Of a stretch of DNA of 64,000 bases, positions 24,061 through 35,840 are shown one piece after another. Origin of the DNA: Siphonodentalium dalli (lineage: Eukaryota > Mollusca > Scaphopoda > Gadilida > Siphonodentaliidae); contig CP136063.1 in assembly GCA_032622095.1 (NCBI GenBank), positions 9,529,814 to 9,593,813 on the forward strand, given 5' to 3'. The position numbers were made by a program, and so were the translations under genes. Every line of letters begins with the position of its first letter. Positions within the stretch are counted from its first letter, which is position 1. The notes under the pieces are model-generated. The model saw only the letters and a list, made by a program, of their open reading frames with translations, did not search any database and had not been told where the DNA came from.

Positions 24061-26303
24061 CGTACACACGCATACACGGACGACAGATGACAAAGCCATG
24101 GCAATAGCTCAAACTTTACAAATTAAATTTTGAGCTAAAAATGGACAAAAATACCCCAAAACAATCCAAAATGGCATTTTTTGGAAAAGATTCAATACTA
24201 AGGATTCATAGGGCCATAAGTTGATTTTGGCACATATCATGTGTTTAGCAACTCCAGCACAGTGTATTTAACCAAGTACACTTAAGAGGTTATGAGAAAT
24301 ACAGGGCATATGGATATCAATTTATTGAGATGTATGACCTAAAATATGGTATTTCTTCACACCAGTTCTGTGTCACAAGGCAAATTTGCCTAAGTCCATA
24401 CAATGGAACACGCATTTTGTTTAAGAATATTTTTGTCTTCTCGATCAGAGATGCATGAAGAAATCATTTTATTGTGCACAATATAGTGAGGAAATTAATA
24501 CAACAGCAAGATATCCCTTCATTATTCTCTAGTTTTTAAAATACTAGACCATAAAATATGGATTTTAGCTAATTCTTGGAAATTGAGGCTCCGAAATTAG
24601 ACAAACTCCCAATTTTGGAGTCACATAACTCGAAAAATACTCAAAGTATCTGGAAAATGTTTTCAGTTCTGTAATCATGATTGTGCACTCAACAAAATGG
24701 ATATATAAATGGAAGGACATGTGAAATGAAGTTTTTTATAAACATCCTTGAAAAGCTATAAATTGAGTCTTTTACCAAATTTTAACAAATTTATTTCACA
24801 AAATTTACCAATTTTGCCTTTCTGATTTTTAGTATGTTGTTTATAATTGGTTAATAGACATAAACCTGCTAAGAAACATTGTGTTGCAATTAGTTTGAGA
24901 TTTGGCACTTTTTTCTCATAAATGCACTGGACTATTTCCACATATTACACAGATATGTTAGAGCTCATTTGGTAAATACATATAAAAATAAATTATTTAT
25001 TTTTGTTTGTAATGCAGCGCTTTTTATTGAATGGAATAAAAACCAACTTAATCCGGGGGGGGGGGGGGATCTGCAGAAAAATTCCAGGGACATGGCGAGT
25101 GGGTGGTTCGAGGTCGTAAAAAATGTGTGATGTAATTTTTTTCAATCAACATATTTATTAAAGATTAATTAAGCTATTGTAATTATATTACTTAGTTTCC
25201 TACTGTACTTCCATGTACATGTTGCATTAATTCTGAGAGTGATGTGACAATATTAGCGACTAGAGAACACTGTATGCATCACCAGGTTGGACGCTCATGA
25301 TATTATCCCGGTACATGTAGCCAGGCTCTGTAGCTATTGAATTGGCTTATTTTTTATCTCTTTTGCTGCCACTCAGCACCACAGGCAGATTCCCCACTGC
25401 CAAGTATACCATATACGGTATGTATAGTGTATCTCAAGTATCGCTTGGAATAATTTGGTGAAACTTCATATATGATTAGACAAAGTCATCGCAAGTTCAG
25501 AGCTACGCACACCACCACCATAGAGGTCACATGACCTTTACACTATAATGGCTATATTTTATGCTTATTCATGCTATATGGGTGCTATGATGCTATCAAT
25601 GCATTAATTGGTAATTTTTGGCATTTATTTCTCACTTTACCTTCATTAGTTTCAGGGAGGGCCCCATACCCGGCCTATATATGCTATACACACCCAAATT
25701 TGAAGATGTAACGTCACCATGGTGATTACCATGCACTTCTGCGTGTGGTCACATTCCATGTACATACATGTATATGTACGGGTAATGCATTAAAAATTCA
25801 ATATATAGCAAATGTCTTTGTCTTATGTTGAATAACTTATGACTTATGTTGATGAAGCTATAACTATGTTTAGACCTGTTGAAAGTCATTAAGAATGTAC
25901 CAGCTCCGTCCTGTACACGGCAACATATATAAAACATAAACTGATTCTGAATGACAAAATGTGACGTCTGCACGTCAACAATATAAAATTATATAATTAT
26001 AATGGGATATGAAAGGAAGTGTTGTGTGAGTGGTACGTGAGTGGTATGTTTGTGAATGATTGAATGTCTTCCTTTAGTATGTGTTGGCGTAAGTGTGTGT
26101 ATGGATTTTGAGAGAGAGAGTGTCACACACACTATCATACGTGCCGTGTGTAAATCAGATATTCAATACTTGTATAAGAGTTGGAATGTTTTACTGAGTG
26201 AGATTGATTCCGGATTATTTATATTTACTGATTTAGTTTTATAAACATGAACACTGTATGTTCACACGCACCGTTAGAATAGAGGTGAATGTTACAGGAC
26301 TAA
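24061..26303. other. No gene recognised; homopolymer and simple tracts
   Basis: Contains the terminal hairpin of the satellite element near 24108-24138, a G run near 25057 and a 'gtatggattttgagagag' purine/GT-rich patch near 26099. Short minus-strand frames near 24.8-24.9 kb have no supporting features. Confidence 0.5.
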
Positions 26304-26887
26304 GATGAATCCCTGTGGGCTACACATAATCCCTGTGGGTTACACATAATCCGTGGGCTACACATAATCCCTGTGGGTTACACATAATCCCTGTGGGTTA
26401 CACATAATCCCTGTGGGCGACACATAATCCCTGTGGGTTACACATAATCCCTGTGGCTACACATAATCCCTGTGGGTTACACATAATCCCTGTGGGCTAC
26501 ACATAATCCCGGTGGGTTACACATAATCCCTGTGGGCTACACATAATCCCTGTGGGCGACACATAATCCCTGTGGGTTACACATAATCCCTGTGGGTTAC
26601 ACATAATCCCTGTGGGTTACACATAATCCCTGTGGGTTACACATAATCCCTGTGGGCGACACATAATCCCTGTGGGCGACACATAATCCCTGTGGGTTAC
26701 ACATAATCCCTGTGGGCGACACATAATCCCTGTGGGTTACACATAATCCCTGTGGGTTACACATAATCCCTGTGGGTTACACATAATCCCTGTGGGTGAC
26801 ACATAATCCATGTGGGTTACACATAATCCCTGTGGGTTACACATAATCCCTGTGGGTTACACATAATCCCTGTGGGTTACACATAAT
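26304..26887 (+). repeat. 20-bp minisatellite, about 29 copies
   Basis: The unit 'ccctgtgggttacacataat' repeats with an almost fixed 20-bp register. Variant bases concentrate at one position group (ggtt, ggct, ggcg). A few units are one or two bases short near 26350 and 26455. Confidence 0.97.
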
Positions 26888-27250
26888 ACATATCTTTATA
26901 TATTCACTCACAAATATATCAATGTTGGCAAAAAGATGGGAAGCAGAAACCTGGGAACTTTATTATTTTATGATTTTCCTTCTGATTATGATAATACGAT
27001 TCCACTGTTATGGGTTGTATTAATACGGTGGAATATGCTAATTAGTAATTTCTAGAAAGAAAGAACTAGATTTATCACATAATTTGCCATAAAAGCAGTT
27101 TCATAATTATCGATAAGAGACACGTTTAATATTAGCGCGTGCGATGACGTCACATCGTTCTTCAAATGACTTGCGATCGCTGCGGTTTTTATCGTTGTTT
27201 TCGATGGATATTTCGCATTGCTTCGCGTTTATTTTATCATGCGATAAAAA

Positions 27251-27395
27251 GTATCTCACACTCGTCCTATTTTATATGTAATTTATCAACCTCGTCCACT
27301 AAATTCTATTTGAGCCTCGGTAAACCTCGGCTCAAATCGAATTTAGTGAACTCGGTTGATAAATTCCGTATAAAATAGTAACTCATGTGAGATCC
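27251..27395. mobile_element. 145-bp palindromic foldback element
   Basis: The left arm from 27251 ('gtatctcacactcgtc...') and right arm ending at 27395 ('...catgtgagatcc') are imperfect reverse complements of about 65 bp, with a ~12-base loop. The arms contain 'atttatcaacctcgtccact' and 'gtgaactcggttgataaatt'. A second member of the same family is at 57823-57968. Confidence 0.8.
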
Positions 27396-28036
27396 TCTAT
27401 TGGTATATTTTTTCATTTATTATGATTTATTTAATAATTCTTGTGGGTGGATCCCAAAAAGTTGACCTGGACAAAATAAAAAAAAATGTGCAGAGGGTGA
27501 GGGGTGGTCAGGTAGCAGAAAATAATTTTTCAACCCTGTATCAGCAAATTCTCTCATGGCCCCCCCCCTCACCTGGGTTGACCATAAAATGTGAGTTTGT
27601 TGACCAGACTATACATATCTATGGACACGTTGGTGAAGACATAAACAATATTATTTTTTTTAATAACATATCAGGCGTCCAATTAGAAACACGACCCTTT
27701 TTATTCAATGCGGCGCGGCATGAGAACCAAAACCCTTTATGGCCTCATATCTTCATTCAATCTCACAAATATTCTCTCATTCTGTCTCTCACTGTACATT
27801 ATATAACCTACATACAGCAGTCACACGCATCACACACAATTACATTAAATTCATCGTTAACAATGGAGCGTGAGGGGGAGGGGAGGAGAGGTGAGGTGAG
27901 GGGGGAGGGGAATAAAATGTGGGTGATTAGAAACAAATGATCGACCGAGGAATGATTCGTTACTTAATAACTTTATGGTTTGTGAAAATAAATCAAAGTT
28001 TGTTTGTAAAGTTAATAAATTAAGAGAAACACTCAC

Positions 28037-29413
28037 CAGCGGGAATAACTCGCAGCGACCAGAGTGTGAAGAGGAGCTCTCTTATAACATCACAGGGTTT
28101 AACTCCATACCGAGAGATGAGTTCATTATACTGAGATATATCCCAGGTTCTATGATGATGTGCTTCTATTATAGCATTCCATCCGTCATCACTGTGACGA
28201 GGGACATCAGATTCATATAGCATCCTCCTATCATTGTCCATGCTCGCTGTACTTCCGATGTCATGGAATATGTTATGGGTCGCCTTCTGATCCAGACACA
28301 GAGCGTAGACAGCGATAATCTCGAGGACGCGGTTACTAAGCTGATCAAAGCTCCAAGATTCCGATTTACCAAAATGATTCAGTAGAAACAATACGATGAG
28401 TTTGATATCGTATGAAGGGAAGGCGGCCTTCGGACACTCACAGCCGAGACCTAACACACCCTGTTTATAATCCGGGAGGAAATAATGAGCGAGACATTTA
28501 GTGAGCTGGTACGCCATTCCTGCACCGGTCCCGGACAAATCACTCATCACCCTCGACTCGGCGAATGTCGTTGTTAATAGGAACCGAGTCCCGCCATCGT
28601 TAATGATGTAGAATGCGAATGGTGGCTGATCTCCGAGCGATTGTACGATTCGATCACCTCGTGGTGAAGTCAGACTCTCGTCCCTCATCCCGACCGATAT
28701 ATCAAGCTTCATTACTGAGTCGTTGAGTGTAAATGTTACAGCCGTGGCTTTATGGTCGTCGCATTCCTTGATGTATTTAAGGCCGGGTATTATCTCCACA
28801 TTACGTCTCAGTGAGTTTACTATGAGGCTCCTTAGTGTGAGTCCTGCTATGAATCCTCCTTCATCCCACTCAAACCATTCAGCTTCCTCTACGTTATCCT
28901 TAATATACTCTCCACACGACTCGCTGACTGGGAAGTTATACATATTACTCTTCACCGGGAAGCACGCCTCGTGGTGATTATACAGACACGGCAGAAATAT
29001 TACAAAATCTGCTTCATCCATTTTAATAGTTTTAGTTTGTTCAGCGACGGACCCCAGAAGGACGACTGCACTCTCTTTAAATATGTCTGGATACGTCGCC
29101 CTCAGATCCGTCATCACCCGCTCCATTAACCTCTCTATGTGATGAATGATAATCTGACTGTCGGGTCGAGAGGTCACCTCACAGTCGGATTTAATAAAGG
29201 AGCGTAACATCTGGTGTAACATGCTCCCGGTATCTGGTGCCGTACAACTCACCACCCGCCGTGTTATCTCTCTTATCTCCGGGTCGATATCAGCGTCACG
29301 ACTGTCTAATGTTTCCATGAGAATCGTCAGTATAGGAGTGTTAGCTGACGATTCTTGCAGCATGTCGTGTTGTGGGTTGAAGTATGTTGGAATTGATCTC
29401 CAGCACAGATCAC
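28037..29413 (-). CDS. Mab-21/cGAS-like nucleotidyltransferase, large exon
   Basis: One 1377-nt exon encodes a complete Mab-21-type nucleotidyltransferase, the fold of cGAS and cGAS-like receptors (cGLRs), which make cyclic or linear nucleotide second messengers in innate sensing. Numbered from the Met at 29363, the active-site turn is G104-S105 ('VVLLGSVAEQT'), the two metal-binding acids are E117 and D119 ('MDEADFVIF'), and the third acid is D221 ('MKLDISVGM'). The Mab-21 C-terminal helix bundle follows ('PSYDIKLIVLFLLNHFG', about 316-332). I see no cGAS zinc-ribbon pattern. The exon opens after 'tatatttcag' at 29414, so the frame runs upstream of the Met ('DLCWRSIPTYFNPQHD'). It closes at a strong donor, 'gctg|gtgagt', at 28037. 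Read-through past that donor gives only four codons and a stop, so either a further exon exists or that stop is real. Family call is firm; activity and ligand are unknown. Confidence 0.9.
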
Positions 29414-31081
29414 CTGAAATATAGAAACAGACGTCAGAATATTTAAAACAAGTCAGGAATATATTTATAATCGTGTTCTATATAATTATTTAATAAAGTA
29501 TTAGATATTTAACCGTTCACATATAATCTATCATTAACATCAAGTGATGCAGCCTCAAATCTGCTTAATGTTAAAATAACAGACAAGGCTGCAATGTTTC
29601 ATGTAATAATAAATCTGTTCAAAATATCAGGCACAAAAAAAGTAAGAAAAATTAATTTGGAGAAAAATATGGGTTTTTTTTCAAATTTATTTTATTTTAT
29701 TTATTTTCAAATTTTTTTTATTTACTAACGCGGTATTTTTTTTCCAACATGTCAGTACATTTTGATCATTAAATCCAAAATAAATAAACTCTTAACAATA
29801 TATCTGTAATATGTGAAGAGTGACTATCATGTAACATAGAGACATAGAACATTGAAGTAAATGATTCTCTGATCCTCAGTCTGCTGTAATTATTATAACT
29901 CCACAACAATTTAAAAACCCTGGAAGAAATTAAGGTTCACATGTTAAAATGGAGAGATGTCAATTTATAGACAACAATAACAATTGATTTTAACTAAAAC
30001 AGACTTCATTAAATGGCTGGTAACTCATTCCGTGATCAAGCTTAATGTCTTTGTAGTTTTAGGATATTTATTCACATGAATTAGCCAAATAACATAAAGA
30101 ATTATAGACCATTTATTATTTATCCATGTTGCCTTTTAAAGTCTTTAATGTGAGGAACTCAACAAGCCTTAAATAGATAGGAATTCTTGGTATTATTTGG
30201 TTATTTTTCCCATTGATTTTAAGCACATTTGTTGAACACCTGCATCATGACTCTCAGTGAATTCATGTTCATTTCATCTTTGGTGGAGACGGACCGTGTT
30301 AGTTTCCAGTCTGACACCGTGTAACTTTCAGTGCTAACACCTGCTTACTGTGAAGACTTCAGATAGAAAAACTGGGTCACCATTAATCCTTACACTTTGT
30401 ATGATGTTGAGAAATGTGCTGCCAACCAGGGTGGGGATGGTGGGGGGGGGGGGCAGAAAAAAAACTCCAGGATACAAGGTTGAAATTTTTGAATTTTTGA
30501 ATTTTTTGGGACCCACCATCCTGAGAACGCATCTATTTTCCTGTCTGATCTCAGACACCCACCCCTCCAACACAAGTTTTTTCAAGGGCAAATGGGGACC
30601 CACCCTCAAAGTTTAATTAAAAAAAACAGTGAAATTAGCAGGATAAGGCAAACAAAAGGTGTGAAATATTATAAATAATTAACCATCCAGATATAATGTC
30701 ACTCATGTTATCTCAATGAAAGGCACCAGAAATCTCAGAAAATCACAAAACCCTCTTTATAATAATTTTATTAATAAACTTGTCAAATAATTAAGGTTGT
30801 TTATCCATACCCACGGTTGTTTAATTATATAATTCTATCTGCAGTCTGTTCTATTAACCAATAACAAGTAACTGAAGAACACACTGACACAATACATGTA
30901 TATTTTGCACATGGCAGAAATACAGGGGTTTGTAATGCACTCGCTGCTAGGCCACACCCCCCCCAATGTGCACGGCCATTATGGGCTGTACCTACTAGTA
31001 AATATGAGACTCACATATACAACCATGATGTAAAGTAGGTGCATATATAACCCTTCCTAAAATTTTGTAAAAAACCCTGTG

Positions 31082-31149
31082 CCAGTGCATTCTGTTATAT
31101 ATGTGAGTTGCCCATAGGAAGCCTCGCATATATAAGGGAATACATTTAC
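31082..31149. repeat. Small foldback repeat, copy 1
   Basis: Arms 'gtgcattctgttatata' and 'tatataagggaatacat' are imperfect reverse complements around a ~30-base middle ('gttgcccataggaagcc'). Confidence 0.65.
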
Positions 31150-31177
31150 CTAAGAATATTAACCTTGACCTTGTAAG

Positions 31178-31244
31178 CCAATGCATTCTCTTATATATGT
31201 GAGGCTCCCTATGGGTGACGCATTTATATAAGAGAATGCACTGG
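31178..31244. repeat. Small foldback repeat, copy 2
   Basis: Arms 'ccaatgcattctcttatata' and 'tatataagagaatgcactgg' pair at 19 of 20 positions. It is a homologue of the copy 96 bp upstream in the same orientation. Confidence 0.75.
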
Positions 31245-32399
31245 CACAAGATATGTAATGCTGCACCAGCGCAGCTCCCATCATGAGAGGGTTAAGGATG
31301 TACCTTGAGGGCTGTGTAGGTTTGGATGGGGGAGGGGTGGCAGTGGATCGCATTATGAGCCCGTGTGGCAGAAACAGTAATCTCAAAATAAAATGTTATC
31401 ATCTCAAAGTTGAATACTTGTTTTGTAACGTTATGTTCAATCACTCGGCTTTTAATTATATCGGTCGGCCCCACAAATCCACGCTCCCATCTACATAATG
31501 ATGAACATCACACGATGATACCGAAAATATGTATCTTCAATATTCATAAGAGTTAAATCACCAGAACAATTAAATGAGCTCATATTGGCATCATAGAGAT
31601 AATTGAAGATCAAAACCAACAATAGTGCAATTTTATCCTCATAAAATGCGGGACCCACTCCATGATATTGTTTAATTAAGGAAAAATTATTGTGTAAATA
31701 TTGAAACTAAGAGCCCCCTTCTCTTGATTAATGCTCTATTTTGGTCCAGTTTATAAGCCTGAATATATGGACATTTAAAATATTTTAAGTAGTCAGAATT
31801 CCCAACACCCCACCCCCCCTCCCCCAGTGCCAACGTCCAAGTGAAAATCAACAGTAAAAAGGCCAAGCCTGGATATAGTGTGTCTGATATTTGCCAAACG
31901 AGGCCCCCAGAGTTGTATCTGTTAAAATGTGTATATGTTTATATACACAAAGGAGCAAACTGTATGTGACATTTTGTTATGTAATTAATACATCCACATA
32001 AGTGGAATCTAGATATTGAGTTTTGTGATTCTACAACCCTGATATATTGCCTTCCAGCTGTTGAAAACTTTCACTATTGAACCCTCGGACACGTATTGTT
32101 TGAACATCATCTAAAAGCTATTTGTGCAAAAAGTTCCAACTCTCTATATTCCATAAATCAAGTAATGAATTTCCTTCCTATTGACTGTCTCTGTATGCTG
32201 TATTTCACTTTAGTTCCCATATCCTCTGTTGAATTGAGCTATGGGGGAATGTTGTTACCCACAACCAAGATGTTGTTCTACAGAGAGTTCTTTAGACAAT
32301 CGAAGAATTCACCTGCTCTCACATGTCACATGACAGGATTCATTATGATTATTGATAGAATCAATATCAATACTTAATATTTTATGTTTATATGCCTGT

Positions 32400-32690
32400 C
32401 CCAGGTGGGACTAAAGTATACCTCACATATTGAAAATGTTCTAAGTGGAAAAAGGGGGATAACTCCACACACACAAAAGTCGGACAGACCTCACAATCGC
32501 AGGTGCACAGGTTTCCATGGTACTAGACATCTGTGTCAAGTTTAAAAACAATTGAACCAAAAATGTAGGAATAAAAGCTCGGACAAAGGTATACCACTGC
32601 ATTGAACATTTTCTATGTTAACAAAGGGAGATAACTCACCACACAAAAAAGTCAAACAAACCTCATAATCGCATAGAAAAGATAGAAAGA
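32400..32690 (+). repeat. Dispersed repeat fragment ('gggagataactc' type)
   Basis: Two diverged sub-blocks with 'aagggggataactccacac' (near 32452) and 'aagggagataactcacc' (near 32624), each followed by 'aagtcggacagacctcac' or 'aagtcaaacaaacctcat' and 'aatcgca'. These phrases are typical of mollusc dispersed repeats. Confidence 0.6.
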
Positions 32691-32699
32691 AAAAATAAT

Positions 32700-32830
32700 T
32701 AGTTATAATTAGACTACTAAATACTCATTGATGAGTAGTCCCAATAGTTAGACTGTACTAAATACTCATTGACGAGTAGTCCCAATAGTTAGACTGTACT
32801 AAATACTCATTGATGAGTAGTCAAGAAATT
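32700..32830 (+). repeat. 41-bp tandem repeat, about three copies
   Basis: 'atactcattga' starts at 32721, 32762 and 32803. Each unit contains the perfect-arm palindrome 'tactcattgatgagta' (one copy has 'gacgag'). Confidence 0.9.
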
Positions 32831-32859
32831 ATTTTAAGAATTAATATGTAAGGAAAGAG

Positions 32860-33010
32860 TTCTGGTTCTGAATTCACAACTATTTGACCTGGTGACCTCA
32901 TTTAAACAAATCTGAATGCAAGTACCTAGAGAACATCCACACCAAATATCAACCCATTTGGTCTTATGGTTCTGAAGAAGACAATTCTTGACAGATGGAC
33001 AGACTGATTA
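32860..33010 (+). repeat. Dispersed repeat fragment related to 52.7-53.1 kb
   Basis: Shares 'gtgacctcattt', 'acaaatctgaatg', 'aacatccacaccaaatat' and 'gacagatggacag' with 52870-53030, but is truncated on the right. Confidence 0.7.
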
Positions 33011-33198
33011 CATTATATGTACCGTTTTTTTTTCAAACGAGCGTATAAAACACTCTAGCTCCCAAATTTACATATTTTTATTTCAATGGCCTTGTTAGAA
33101 TGTTGAGAATTCATAGTTATAAGATCAGGGCAGTTTGGAATCAGTAAACAACCCATATGTTTCTTTTGATTGTAACAGGTAATGTACCAACTACTTAC

Positions 33199-33239
33199 GT
33201 GCATCTAGTGACACCAATTCCTCCCACATCATGGACAAC
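33199..33239 (-). CDS. Candidate 41-nt exon linking ARM and Mab-21 parts
   Basis: The acceptor 'ccattaccttttag' ends at 33240 and the donor 'gcac|gtaagt' begins at 33198. Read with one base carried in and one carried out, it encodes 'LSMMWEELVSLDA'. Its outgoing base joins the two leading bases of the 29413 exon to make an Arg codon, continuing as 'DLCWRSIP'. Its incoming base joins the two trailing bases of the 35731 exon. A second frame is also open in so short a stretch. The case therefore rests on the two good splice sites and on phase agreement at both sides. Confidence 0.6.
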
Positions 33240-33829
33240 CTAAAAGGTAATGGCATGATTATAAAATACAAATATATAGTGTCAAATAGTAAGAGTGGTA
33301 TTGTGTGCTTATTCATATTGCTAGTTCTAAATATATTTAAAATATAGTCTAGACATGTTTTCACAAAATTATACTTTTTATGGCATTTATGCAGAAAAGT
33401 CATAACTCTAGACATTTTATATAATTTAGGTATGCTGAACAAGATTAGCCAGAGTGCCAGTCAGATTTTTGTGTTCTTGACCTATAAAATTGAGAAACAA
33501 AATGGCCACCAGAATATCCTAAATTTTTAACAGCATACCGATTACCTCTGACCAGAAGCAAGTGAATGATATGCAAGCGATATTATGCACCACTAAATCA
33601 TTAACAAATAATCACCATGTAAGAAATAAAAGTGTCAATGACACTGTAGCTCAACTTGGAGAGGGGATAATTTAATGCGTTACAGTTAATAGTGCGATTA
33701 GGAACTCAGAAAGTGTCTGAGTATTAAATACTTTATTTTGTTTTTAATGGGAAACTTGGTATTTGTCTTTCCACTGCACCCTTCCACAATATTCATTCAT
33801 AGAACAAATTTACGGCTCCAATCTAGAGG

Positions 33830-34000
33830 TCACCCCAAAGATCCATGTGAAGTTTGGCGATGATCGGATGAGAGATCTGACCTGTAGGATGTGCTAACGA
33901 AAATTGTTGATGGACGCATGCTCAGACGGATGGACAACAGATGCCAACCCATGGCATTTGCTCAAACTTGACTTTGTCAAGTTGAGCTACAAATGATAAC
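33830..34000 (+). repeat. Pearl-like element tail fragment
   Basis: 'gaagtttggcgatgatcgga', 'gacctgtagg', 'cagacggatggacaacag' and then a strong hairpin, 'aacttgactttgtcaagtt', ending 'gagcta'. Same order of parts as the tail at 24040-24138. Confidence 0.65.
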
Positions 34001-35730
34001 CGTCAATAAATTATTTGAAATGGTCGCAATACGAATGTCATGCTCACGCCAAAGGTGTTAATTTACTATGACCTCAACAAGATGTAGTTACATGCACCTG
34101 GATGTCGCTGAGAGTGACTAACATGTCAATTTCTGATAATATATGAGTCACAATGAGTCTAATTCCACGGACTTTAGTACACTGCATTCAGTAATGGGAT
34201 GGTGGCCAAAACGGTGACAACTTATTGTCGATAAATGCTAACGCTGCTCAATTGCCAAAACATTTGGTCAAAATAGGCAACCCGATATGATGATGAAAAC
34301 TGAAAAGAACATACAGTAATGATCTATAGGACCAAAACAATCTTTCTGGTTATTTTTGTGGAATGAGTATATTTCAATATTTCTATAATGAATTTAGACG
34401 ATTTGATGTAACTCATCAAACTCAACTCAATATTGTGGCATGTATGCTGACTTTCTGATGTTTATATATCCGACCTGGTAGCCAGCAAATGAAGTTGTCA
34501 TCAGGGGTTGTAAATCGCCCCATTGCTTGACTGAATTTCCCGAGCAAGGTGGCCAATGTTTAATTTGTATATATCAATTTGCCATATGGCATATTTGGCA
34601 CACATTATTATACAGGAGAAAAAGAAGCACAGTCCACTCAAACACTTCCATATATAAAATGTAGTGTCTACAAGGCCAAGTTTTTTGTGTTAACATTGCT
34701 TACAAGTGGAGGGACATAATTATTTAATAAGGAAGAAAATAATTATTTAATAAGGAAGAAAATGAGTGGGGTGTTATTAAGTCTTGGGGATGAGTGCAGG
34801 GGTATATCTATCAGCTCCCGGACTATTATATTAATATTGTCATCACAGTGGCATGATCTTTTGACATCTGGTGACATCATCAATAACAAAATCATATAAC
34901 TTCCATGGGATTACCGATTCTCCCTTCCTATGATGATCAGCCAAAAATGGAAACTGAGTAGAAGGCTAAACTGTTACCTAGTAGGTACACTAGGACCCAA
35001 AATATTCTCTGTTAAATAATATTTTCCTGTAAAATACACATTAGAGTACATGAAAATACCAAAGAAGTTGATTTGTGAGGGTGCATGAGTGCATTGAGTG
35101 GTCCTGACAGCCCACGGCCTATAAGTTCTTTGTGACTATTCGGGAGACTTCGGTGTGACCTTGAACTTACGAGTACCGCCATTTTGGGCTATATTTTATA
35201 ATAATCTAATAACATATATATATCAGCTCTCTTTTGCTATGTTGATTCATTAAAAGTATGTTAATTCTGATATACCTGCACAATTTTCATTATTTCTGTG
35301 ACCATTTTGAATTGAAGGACACCGACATCAACCTGGCACTGTGGCCCATTTTGTTCAGCATTACCCAATTGTAATTCACCTGAGTTACCGCTTTTCCACG
35401 AAAATGCAGTTAACACTATTTTCTAGGTCTGTTTTATGATAATTAACATCTCTTGCATGCTTACTCACAACATAATCGGTGACAACATTCTTACTCATGG
35501 TTCTGTTTCATTAGGTGAGATAAAACACAGTTAGCATCTCCGTACCTTAGGACAATTAATCAAACGATGACCCCATGATGGGGGAATGATTCACCCATAA
35601 CACTGAGATATATATAATATCTATATGCTCTCATATCATTTATATTCTCTTCTGCAAATAGCTTTCTGTACTTTCATACGAATCAGTGAGAATAAATCAT
35701 CATCATAGTGAGCTTGTTTTACTGTTTCAC
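34001..35730. other. Inferred intron sequence; nothing recognised
   Basis: AT-rich, with a short local duplication, 'aataaggaagaaaataatta', around 34720-34760. No open frame with support. Confidence 0.45.
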
Positions 35731-35840
35731 CTGTATAATGATGCCATCCACACTGATATAGACCTGCTGCTTGTATCATCACTGCTATCATCATATGTGA
35801 AAACTGTAGACATATCATTCCCATCTATTTGGCATGCTCC
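35731..35840 (-). CDS. Candidate 110-nt linker exon
   Basis: Acceptor 'tttttcatcattcag' ends at 35841; donor 'tacag|gtgaaa' follows 35731. In phase 0 it encodes 36 residues plus two bases: an acidic/Ser-rich linker, 'FTYDDSSDDTSSRSISVWM'. Its start phase matches the ARM exon's end (phase 0), and its two trailing bases match the 33239 exon's one leading base. A competing frame is also open and runs past the donor ('HYDDDLFSLIRMKVQ'), so a retained or alternative form cannot be excluded. No domain is recognised; it reads as an inter-domain linker. Confidence 0.6.

Larger units (their letters stand above)
29414..33198 (-). other. Inferred intron, with small repeats
   Basis: Lies between two phase-matched exons of the minus-strand gene. 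Holds two ~67-bp foldback copies (31082-31149, 31178-31244), a G run near 30438 and a phrase 'gtgtgtctgatatttgcc' near 31878. That phrase recurs, inverted and diverged, near 37990, suggesting a short dispersed element. I recognise no exon inside. Confidence 0.5.

Noticed and set aside
26304-26887. CRISPR-like array
   Set aside because: Units are contiguous 20-mers without unique spacers, in a eukaryotic context.
27422-27940. 172-codon plus-strand frame
   Set aside because: No recognisable domain, low-complexity purine-rich end, poly-C and poly-T runs inside, and no codon pattern unlike its surroundings.
28169-29424. Several plus- and minus-strand frames overlapping the Mab-21 exon
   Set aside because: Shadows of the real exon in other frames.
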